Notes under the pieces: model-generated
What the model saw: only the letters and a program-made list of their open reading frames with translations
Told to the model about the DNA's origin: nothing
Database searches by the model: none
Made by a program: the position numbers and the translations under genes
NCBI GenBank assembly: GCA_934675795.1
Contig: CAKURW010000051.1
Coordinates: forward strand, 1 to 10,450
Origin: an uncultured Collinsella sp.
GTDB lineage: Bacteria; Actinomycetota; Coriobacteriia; Coriobacteriales; Coriobacteriaceae
Reading direction: 5' to 3'
Length of the DNA: 10,450 nucleotides
Part shown: piece after piece, positions 1-3,996 of the stretch
How positions within the stretch are numbered: position 1 is the stretch's first letter
Layout: every line of letters begins with the position of its first letter

Positions 1-196
1 GCGCTTCTTTAATTCGTCGGGCATGAAATATCGAGAGCTGGGCCTGAAGGCGCGTCTGGATGCGGGCATGACGGATCAGGAGTGCTACGAGCTGCTGGCG
101 ACCGACGGCATGCTGGTCAAGCGTCCGCTGCTGGTGGGCGACGACTTTGCGATTCCCGGGTTTAAGGAAGCGGCCTGGACCGAGGTGCTGCTGTAG
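1..196 (+). CDS. ArsC/Spx-family (YffB-like) protein, 3' end only
   Basis: This is the last 64 residues of a gene that begins left of the window, read in the frame starting at base 2 and ending at the TAG at 194-196. Visible segments are RFFNSSGMKYRELGLK, then ELLATDGMLVKRPLLVGDD, then GFKEAAW near the C-terminus. The middle segment, with LVKRPL(L/I)V, is the hallmark of the arsenate reductase/Spx/YffB thioredoxin-fold family. The N-terminal CxxC or single-Cys catalytic loop is outside the window, so a reductase cannot be told from a redox-sensing Spx-like regulator. Family members are about 115-120 residues, so roughly half is missing. It is cytoplasmic. Nothing that looks like an intrinsic terminator with a U-tract follows; instead a hairpin repeat array begins 8 bp after the stop. 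Family assignment is confident, function is not. Confidence 0.85.
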   Translation, partial: RFFNSSGMKYRELGLKARLDAGMTDQECYELLATDGMLVKRPLLVGDDFAIPGFKEAAWTEVLL

Positions 197-203
197 TGGC
201 TGC

Positions 204-373
204 GGAAAGTGCGTCCCGTTTTGAGCTCGGATTCCGGGACGCAGTTTCCGGTTGAAGGGGCTAGCGGAAACCGTATCCCAGTTTGAGCGCGAAATCCGGG
301 ATACGGTTTCCGTTTGGGGCCTCTAGGGGAAAGCGCGTCCCGTTCTGGACGTAAATTCCGGGATGAGCTTTCC
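204..373. repeat. Array of three imperfect palindromes with exact 62-bp period
   Basis: Three hairpin units have left arms starting at 204, 266 and 328 and right arms at 235, 297 and 359, so both arms repeat every 62 bp and are 31 bp apart in each unit. The arms follow GGAAA-N5-TCCC(G) and (C)GGGA-N5-TTTCC. Unit 2 pairs perfectly (266-279 with 298-311); unit 1 has one mismatch and unit 3 two. Unit 2 has CCGTATCCC against GGGATACGG where unit 1 has GTGCGTCCC against GGGACGCAG, so the arms changed together. The 16-nt loops are alike (TTTGAGC...ATTC), as are the linkers (GGTTGAAGGGGCTAG and GTTTGGGGCCTCTAG). A weaker degenerate hairpin follows at 387-417. The array lies between converging genes, lacks U-tracts and has no coding potential that I trust. 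Confidence 0.85.
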
Positions 374-416
374 GGTTGGCGGGCATGCGCACTATCCCGG
401 CTGGCGGGCATATGCG

Positions 417-827
417 CTAATCCTCAAGCTGTGCCCATTCGTGCGGATCGTAGACCTTTACGTGCTTGTTGGGCTTGCCGCTCCAGTACTCTTCGTCCAT
501 AAAGGGCAGATATGCCTGAATACCGGGGCAGATAAAGGGAATCCGCTGCTGTTGCAGTCGCTCACGCTGGCGCTGCTCCAGGTGTGCCTCGGATATGACG
601 GTCGGCATACCGGACAGCTCGACGAGGCTTGCCTGGATTCGTTTAAGGTCGGGGAGTCCCGCGTGCCATGACATCCGCATGATCAAAAAGGATGCACGGC
701 GGTATTTTGCCTGCATCACCGTGATGGCGGGGCGCAGTGTGGGATGGATTTTGTCCCGTTCGGGCCAAAGGTCAGCAGTGATCTCGAGGCCCAGGGTCTC
801 CCATAGGTAATCAAGCTCTTCGTCCAT
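417..827 (-). CDS. Hypothetical protein, possibly a shortened MarR-like family member
   Basis: This is a 136-residue soluble protein. The ATG at 827-825 has GAGG five bases upstream (tcGAGGcaccATG), a plausible ribosome binding site. I do not firmly recognise the family. Residues 85-110 carry charged residues followed by RIPFICPGIQAYLPFM, which resembles the '(R)xxLxxxxIPFIxxxxQxYLPFL' segment found in the N-terminal half of some MarR-annotated proteins of gut bacteria. Those proteins are usually over 200 residues and end in a winged helix-turn-helix, which is absent here. The protein stops at 417, beside the 62-bp hairpin array, so it may be truncated or simply a short variant. There are no membrane segments or signal peptide. 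It converges on the ArsC-like gene and has its own upstream gap of about 275 bp. The reading frame is probably real; function is unknown. Confidence 0.6.
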   Translation of the reverse strand: MDEELDYLWETLGLEITADLWPERDKIHPTLRPAITVMQAKYRRASFLIMRMSWHAGLPDLKRIQASLVELSGMPTVISEAHLEQRQRERLQQQRIPFICPGIQAYLPFMDEEYWSGKPNKHVKVYDPHEWAQLED

Positions 828-977
828 GGTGCCTCGATATCTACGTGATCATTGATACTTCGATTGTGTTGCCTGGTGCTATCGTTTTCACGGTAGAATC
901 TGCCAACGGTTGACGGCTACCGCTCGCGGCGTTTTGCCCTTCGTGTACAGCGGTTGGCTTCACAGGTCCTTCACGGG

Positions 978-1022
978 TTGGACTAAATTAGGCCAATTTG
1001 ACTGAATTTCAAAAAAGTCAAA
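978..1022. promoter_or_regulatory. Two adjacent dyads upstream of the tRNA promoter
   Basis: The first dyad, 978-996, reads TTGG-A-CTAA-A-TTAG-G-CCAA; it is symmetrical except for one position pair. Directly adjoining it, TTTGACT (997-1003) is inverted as AGTCAAA (1016-1022) around an AT-rich 12-nt spacer. Together they end 8 bp before the proposed -35 box of the tRNA pair at 1031. The position suits an activator or upstream-element role for the tRNA promoter, or a site shared with the divergent gene at 417-827. No known regulator is identified. Confidence 0.3.
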
Positions 1023-1030
1023 ATTGGGGC

Positions 1031-1059
1031 TTGCGTCACGGCGAGACTTCCCGTATATT
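1031..1059 (+). promoter_or_regulatory. Predicted sigma-70-type promoter of the tRNA-Gln/tRNA-Glu pair
   Basis: TTGCGT at 1031-1036 and TATATT at 1054-1059 are separated by exactly 17 bp. The -10 box is 44 bp upstream of the tRNA-Gln 5' end, leaving a short leader that RNase P would remove. AT-rich sequence precedes the -35 box. Expected start of transcription is around 1066. Confidence 0.6.
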
Positions 1060-1103
1060 TCTTTCTTGCGCAAAGGCGCAGCCGAGCGCAGCGATGCAGT
1101 CAT

Positions 1104-1177
1104 TGGGATGTCGTCTAATGGCAGGACAGCGGATTCTGGTTCCGTCAATGGGGGTTCGACTCCCTCCATCCCAGCCA
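1104..1177 (+). tRNA. tRNA-Gln (anticodon CTG)
   Basis: The cloverleaf closes fully: acceptor TGGGATG (1104-1110) pairs with CATCCCA (1167-1173); the D arm is GTC/GAC; anticodon stem GCGGA/TCCGT encloses loop TTCTGGT with CTG at 1136-1138; T loop TTCGACT at 1155-1161. Discriminator G1174 is followed by an encoded CCA (1175-1177). It reads CAG codons. The U1-A72 first pair is usual for bacterial tRNA-Gln. It is the first of two tRNAs in one transcript, 17 bp before tRNA-Glu. Confidence 0.95.
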
Positions 1178-1194
1178 TTGCATTTGCTACATAT

Positions 1195-1271
1195 GGCCCG
1201 TTCGTCTAGCGGTTTAGGACGCCGCCCTCTCAAGGCGGAGATCACCAGTTCGAATCTGGTACGGGCTACCA
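1195..1271 (+). tRNA. tRNA-Glu (anticodon CTC)
   Basis: Acceptor GGCCCGT (1195-1201) pairs with ACGGGCT (1261-1267), with one G-U at the end pair. Anticodon stem CCGCC/GGCGG encloses loop CTCTCAA with CTC at 1229-1231. The T loop TTCGAAT follows, then discriminator A1268 and an encoded CCA (1269-1271). It reads GAG, the favoured Glu codon in this GC-rich genome. It is transcribed with tRNA-Gln and followed 10 bp later by a terminator. Confidence 0.95.
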
Positions 1272-1281
1272 AAATTGAACT

Positions 1282-1309
1282 CCCGGGCCTCGCAAGAGAC
1301 CCGGGTTTT
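1282..1309 (+). terminator. Intrinsic terminator of the tRNA pair
   Basis: CCCGGG (1282-1287) pairs with CCCGGG (1300-1305). One C-A mismatch then leads to CTC/GAG capped by a GCAA tetraloop. A TTTTG run follows. It ends the tRNA transcript 57 bp before the TPR gene. Confidence 0.85.
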
Positions 1310-1366
1310 GTGTATTGACCGATGTTTAAGGCGCGTTGAGTCTGCCGCCCGGACCGAGGAGTTGTC

Positions 1367-2284
1367 ATGGACCTGCCTATCAGCTTGGAAGACATCACGT
1401 ATGCCGAGAACTATCTGGCGCAGGGCGACCTGGCTACGGCGACGCCGCTGCTTGAGCGTTTGGTGGAGCTCGCCGAGGAGTATATCGACGCTGAGTGCAA
1501 GACGGAGGAGAAGCGCCAGTACTTTAGCTTCGACAGCAAGTTTGAGCGCCTGGCCTATCGCCGCGTGGAGAAGGATCCGCGCGAGCTGGTGCAGGTCGAG
1601 GTTCCCTTTGACCGCCTATACTCCGACATGGCGTTTGCCTACATTCGCCAGCAGGATTATGTGAGTGCTCGGAATGCCCTGATGCAGGCCGTGCGTTGGG
1701 ATCCCATGAACTGCAACTATCGCTTGGACTTGGCCGAGCTGTTCCGCGCGCTCGAGGACAAGCAGGAGTGGGCATCGCTCTCGTTCTCGGTGCTGGAGCG
1801 CGCGAGCGACGGTAAGTGCGCCGCACGCGCCTACACCAATTTGGGTCAGTACTTCTTGGAGCCCGAGACCGAGAACATTTCGGCTGCCGTGGGCTGCGCG
1901 CGTCTGGCGCTGCGCCTGGCGCCCAACGATGCGCATACGACGCGCCTGCTCAACAAGATCCATACCACCTATCCGGATGCCGCGGACGAGAGTGACGACC
2001 ATGTGATGGGTGAGCTAGCCCTGCAGGGCGTGCCGACCTCGCCTTCGGCCGAGATTGCCATCTGCCTGATCATGTGCGCGACCGATGCTGCAAGCGACGG
2101 CGACAAGCAGGAGGCTACGCGTCTGACGGTCCGTGCCCGCGACCTGGTGGGCGAGGAGGCATGCGCGGCGATTATCAAGCTGGTGCGCGAGAGCGATGCC
2201 GAGCTTAATGCCGAGCGCAGGGCAAAGCGCGAGGCTGCGGGCTCAAACGCCGATGGCGCCAAGGAGGCCGGCGATGCCCAGTAA
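1367..2284 (+). CDS. Tetratricopeptide-repeat (TPR) protein
   Basis: This is a 305-residue soluble protein whose ATG has AGGAG six bases upstream. It begins with a helical stretch (residues about 7-45, ITYAENYLAQGDLATATPLL) typical of a TPR helix pair. Clear TPR-like helices lie at about 84-115 (MAFAYIRQQDYVSARNALMQ, then WDPMN) and about 152-188 (AYTNLGQYFLEP...LALRLAPND). The tail after about 275 is charged and Ala-rich, probably disordered. No catalytic motif, signal peptide or membrane segment is seen, so a scaffold or protein-contact role is the likely reading. Its last 11 bases overlap the start of smpB, and the smpB ribosome binding site lies inside it, so the two should be co-translated. 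The partner and process are unknown; the link to SmpB is by position only. No convincing promoter was found in the 57-bp gap after the tRNA terminator. Confidence 0.85.
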   Translation: MDLPISLEDITYAENYLAQGDLATATPLLERLVELAEEYIDAECKTEEKRQYFSFDSKFERLAYRRVEKDPRELVQVEVPFDRLYSDMAFAYIRQQDYVSARNALMQAVRWDPMNCNYRLDLAELFRALEDKQEWASLSFSVLERASDGKCAARAYTNLGQYFLEPETENISAAVGCARLALRLAPNDAHTTRLLNKIHTTYPDAADESDDHVMGELALQGVPTSPSAEIAICLIMCATDAASDGDKQEATRLTVRARDLVGEEACAAIIKLVRESDAELNAERRAKREAAGSNADGAKEAGDAQ

Positions 2285-2744
2285 GCGCGAGCGCAAGCTC
2301 ATTTCCAAGAATCGCTCGGCACATCACGAGTACTTTATCGATGAGACGTTTGAGTGCGGTATTGAGCTGAGCGGTACCGAGGTCAAGTCGATTCGCGAGC
2401 GCGCGTGCCAGATTACCGATACCTTCGCACTGATTCGTGGCGGTGAGTGCTGGCTCGTCGGCCTGCATATCCACCCTTATAGCCATGGTGGCGTGTGGAA
2501 TCGCGATCCCGACCGTCGGCGCCGTCTGCTGCTGCACCGCAAGGAGATCGACTTTCTTGACGGCAAACTTCGCAACCGTGGTTATGCGCTGGTTCCGTTG
2601 GAGCTCTACTTTAATACCGACGGCCGCGTAAAGCTGCTGCTGGGTTTGGGTCGCGGCAAGAAGCTCTACGACAAGCGCGAGGACATGGCCAAGCGCGACG
2701 TTCAGCGCGAGATCGACCGCGCCCTTAAGGAACGCAACCGCTAG
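2274..2744 (+). CDS. smpB: SsrA (tmRNA)-binding protein SmpB
   Basis: SmpB is 156 residues, the usual length for the family. It binds the tRNA-like end of tmRNA and brings it to stalled ribosomes for trans-translation in the cytoplasm. Diagnostic segments are KNRSAHHEYFI (12-22), ELSGTEVKSIRE (31-42), which is the OB-fold RNA-binding core, PLELYFN (108-114), GRGKKLYDKRE (126-136), and the basic C-terminal tail DKREDMAKRDVQREIDR that becomes helical in the ribosomal mRNA channel. The ATG at 2274 was chosen because GGAGG lies six bases upstream and MPSKRERKLISKN is a normal SmpB N-terminus; an in-frame ATG at 2133 would add 47 unrelated residues. It overlaps the TPR gene by 11 bp. The ssrA gene for tmRNA is not in this window: the following 206 bp contain no tRNA-like domain or tag reading frame. 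Confidence 0.97.
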   Translation: MPSKRERKLISKNRSAHHEYFIDETFECGIELSGTEVKSIRERACQITDTFALIRGGECWLVGLHIHPYSHGGVWNRDPDRRRRLLLHRKEIDFLDGKLRNRGYALVPLELYFNTDGRVKLLLGLGRGKKLYDKREDMAKRDVQREIDRALKERNR

Positions 2745-2756
2745 GCACTCTGTATA

Positions 2757-2823
2757 AGTTGCGGTGGAATACGGACTGTTTTGCCTGTTTGAGGGGCTAT
2801 TCGGTCCCTATTTCACCGCAACT
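2757..2823. repeat. Long-stem intergenic hairpin
   Basis: Positions 2757-2776 (AGTTGCGGTGGAATACGGAC) pair with 2804-2823, giving 20 positions with one G-U and one C-C mismatch, around a 27-nt loop. There is no U-tract after it, so it is not an ordinary terminator, and a separate terminator lies about 40 bp downstream. The extended symmetrical arms and large loop resemble a dispersed intergenic repeat or very small mobile-element remnant. From memory, similar GTTGCGGTGAAATAG-type arms recur in Collinsella intergenic regions, but this was not checked. Confidence 0.7.
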
Positions 2824-2865
2824 GCGGGCGTCTCATCTTTCTTACTGTTCTGACACATATGTCTC

Positions 2866-2899
2866 AAAGGCGGCGTCCGTTATGGGTGCCGCCTTTTTT
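2866..2899 (+). terminator. Intrinsic terminator downstream of smpB
   Basis: AAAGGCGGC (2866-2874) pairs perfectly with GCCGCCTTT (2888-2896) around a 13-nt loop, ending in a run of six T. It lies 51 bp before the flavin reductase start. It either ends the TPR-smpB transcript or could act as an attenuator for the next gene. The near-palindrome TGACACATATGTCTCA (2851-2866) abuts its 5' side. Confidence 0.85.
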
Positions 2900-2950
2900 G
2901 TGGGTACATACATCCATGAGGTTCCAACCCGAGCTAGGGGAGTGATCGTT

Positions 2951-3454
2951 ATGGACAAAACTGCGTTCTTTACCATGCCGAGCGGCCTGTACGTGGTGAG
3001 CGCCGCGGCAGACGGGCTGCGCGCCGGCTGCGTCATCAACACAGCGGTGCAGGTGACGTCCATGCCGCCGCGCATTTCGGTTGCCGTGAACAAGGACAAC
3101 GTCACCTCGGGCGTCATCGCTTCGGCCAAAGCGTTCGCGCTGACCGTGATCGATCAGACCGCCGATATGCTCTATATCGGCAACTTTGGGTTCCGCATCA
3201 GCAGCGATTATGACAAGTTTGCCAAATACGAGACCCGCGAGACGGCTCTGGGTATGCCCTATGTGCCCGAGCACGCGACGGCCCTGTTTAGCTGCCATTT
3301 GATCTACACTGTGGATGTTGGCACGCATCTACTGTTTATCGGCGAGGTCGAGGATGCCGAGCGCTTGAGTGACGAGACGCCGCTCACCTACGATTACTAC
3401 CATAAGGTCCTGAAGGGCAAGACGCCTCCGAAGGCGTCCTCGTATCAAGGCTAG
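2951..3454 (+). CDS. Flavin reductase-like (FMN-binding split barrel) protein
   Basis: This 167-residue protein has features of the flavin reductase/FMN-binding split-barrel family: GLYVVSA (12-18), GCVINTAVQVTSMPPRISVAV (starting at 26), GNFGFRISSDYDKF (77-90) and HLLFIGEVEDAE (126-137). The end PLTYDYYHKVLKGKTPPKAS (from 144) matches the tail of the flavin domain of high-molecular-weight rubredoxin (Hrb), an NAD(P)H-dependent electron donor to flavodiiron protein FprA. The start at 2951 is set by GGGGAG eight bases upstream and by MDKTAFFTMPSGLYVVS, a normal family N-terminus; the longer in-frame start at 2759 runs through the hairpin repeat and terminator and is rejected. Rubredoxin follows 89 bp later with its own promoter. 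NAD(P)H oxidation and rubredoxin reduction are family-based inference. A small hairpin (3421-3438) lies within the 3' end of the gene. Confidence 0.88.
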   Translation: MDKTAFFTMPSGLYVVSAAADGLRAGCVINTAVQVTSMPPRISVAVNKDNVTSGVIASAKAFALTVIDQTADMLYIGNFGFRISSDYDKFAKYETRETALGMPYVPEHATALFSCHLIYTVDVGTHLLFIGEVEDAERLSDETPLTYDYYHKVLKGKTPPKASSYQG

Positions 3455-3471
3455 AAATGTTTTAAAAATAC

Positions 3472-3499
3472 TTGCATTATATTATTGAGAATCTATACT
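3472..3499 (+). promoter_or_regulatory. Predicted promoter of the rubredoxin gene
   Basis: TTGCAT (3472-3477) and TATACT (3494-3499) are 16 bp apart in a strikingly AT-rich 50-bp stretch of an otherwise GC-rich window. Transcription would begin near 3506, giving a leader of about 38 bases before the rubredoxin start. The spacer and -10 region (TATTGAGAATCTATACTGAT) look loosely like Fur/PerR-type sequence, but no clean inverted repeat is present. Confidence 0.55.
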
Positions 3500-3543
3500 G
3501 ATAAATGAAGTACATCACCAGTCGCGTTCGAGAGGAGAACATC

Positions 3544-3687
3544 ATGGCTGAGGAGAAGAAGACGTATAAGTTCGTGTGCGTCGTTTGCGGTTACGAGGTT
3601 GAGGTCGATACGCCCGAGCTGCCCGAGGATTATGTGTGCCCGGTGTGCGGCGTCGGTCCCGATCAGTTTGAGCTCGTCGAGGAGTAG
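3544..3687 (+). CDS. Short rubredoxin
   Basis: This is a 47-residue iron-sulfur protein with one Fe bound by four cysteines in CVVCG (residues 11-15) and CPVCG (32-36). It ends [20 protein letters not shown], the classic rubredoxin C-terminus. It is cytoplasmic and serves as a one-electron carrier. The start at 3544 is set by AGGAG six bases upstream; the in-frame ATG at 3505 lies just past the -10 box and would add 13 residues with no ribosome binding site. Only 16 residues separate the two CxxC pairs, against about 29 in standard rubredoxins, so the middle loop is missing, as in rubrerythrin-type domains. The conserved Trp before the second pair is Tyr (DYVCPVCG). Placed after the flavin reductase gene, it likely accepts electrons from that protein; final acceptors such as flavodiiron protein or rubrerythrin are not in the window. 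Confidence 0.93.
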   Translation: MAEEKKTYKFVCVVCGYEVEVDTPELPEDYVCPVCGVGPDQFELVEE

Positions 3688-3727
3688 CTCGTCGGCACAC
3701 GGCTCACGGCAACATATAGCTCTGTCC

Positions 3728-3764
3728 AAGGGTCCCGGTCGGATATCCCGGCCGGGACCCTTTT
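3728..3764 (+). terminator. Intrinsic terminator of rubredoxin
   Basis: AAGGGTCCCGG (3728-3738) pairs perfectly with CCGGGACCCTT (3752-3762). The stem continues through a T-G wobble and three more pairs to an ATATC loop, about 15 bp in all, followed by TTTT. It lies 41 bp after the rubredoxin stop. Confidence 0.9.
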
Positions 3765-3792
3765 CCTCCGTCCCCAAGGGATCACGGTTGCT

Positions 3793-3832
3793 GTTGGCCG
3801 ATCCTGTCTGTTGTGAGTCCGGCCGACCTTTT
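3793..3832 (+). terminator. Possible second terminator-like hairpin
   Basis: GTTGGCCG (3793-3800) pairs with CGGCCGAC (3820-3827) through one wobble, with a 19-nt loop, and is followed by CTTTTG. The loop is large, so it is weaker than the terminator at 3728. It runs straight into the first unit of the 80-bp hairpin array. Confidence 0.35.
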
Positions 3833-3968
3833 GTCTTAATCTGTAACGTCTAACGGTGGAAATTGGGTCCACTTGTTACAGATTGAGACAAACGGAGCTG
3901 TCCCTCGGAATGATCTCGATCTGTAACATCTAGACATCAAAAGCGGGTCTAGATGTTACAGATCGAGA
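3830..3968. repeat. 80-bp-period hairpin array, cluster 1 (two units)
   Basis: Unit 1 pairs 3830-3847 with 3875-3892 through one wobble. Unit 2 pairs 3914-3935 with 3947-3968, 22 bp with no mismatch. Both share the core ATCTGTAAC-N27-GTTACAGAT, with core starts at 3839 and 3919, exactly 80 bp apart. The loops are related (GGTGGAAATTGGGTCC and CATCAAAAGCGGGTCT). In unit 2 the inner part becomes a further stem (TCTAGAC/GTCTAGA). No U-tract follows either arm. The cluster lies between the converging rubredoxin and transporter genes and shares its consensus with the cluster at 6241-6461. Confidence 0.9.
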
Positions 3969-3996
3969 CGTTTGCCTGGGTAGGTGCCCCGCCCCA

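Noticed and set aside
377..417. Short direct repeat GGCGGGCATGCGC / GGCGGGCATATGCGC
   Set aside because: It could be a degenerate fourth unit of the 62-bp array, but it is out of register with the period and its hairpin has a four-base internal mismatch, so I do not count it as a unit.
2745..2950. A tmRNA (ssrA) gene next to smpB
   Set aside because: The gap is about 206 bp, too short for a usual ssrA of about 350 nt, and it lacks the tRNA-like ends and a tag reading frame.
2759..2950. N-terminal extension of the flavin reductase to 2759
   Set aside because: It would pass through a hairpin repeat and an intrinsic terminator and has no ribosome binding site; the start at 2951 has one and fits the family.
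3421..3438. GACGCCT-CCGA-AGGCGTC hairpin at the end of the flavin reductase gene as a terminator
   Set aside because: It is inside the coding region and is not followed directly by a U-tract; the T-rich run comes about 20 bases later and overlaps the promoter block of rubredoxin.
3914..3968. The perfect 22-bp hairpin as a shared bidirectional terminator for rubredoxin and mntH
   Set aside because: Neither side has a U-tract, rubredoxin already has a strong terminator at 3728-3764, and the same element also occurs between the diverging genes gpmA and gltB.
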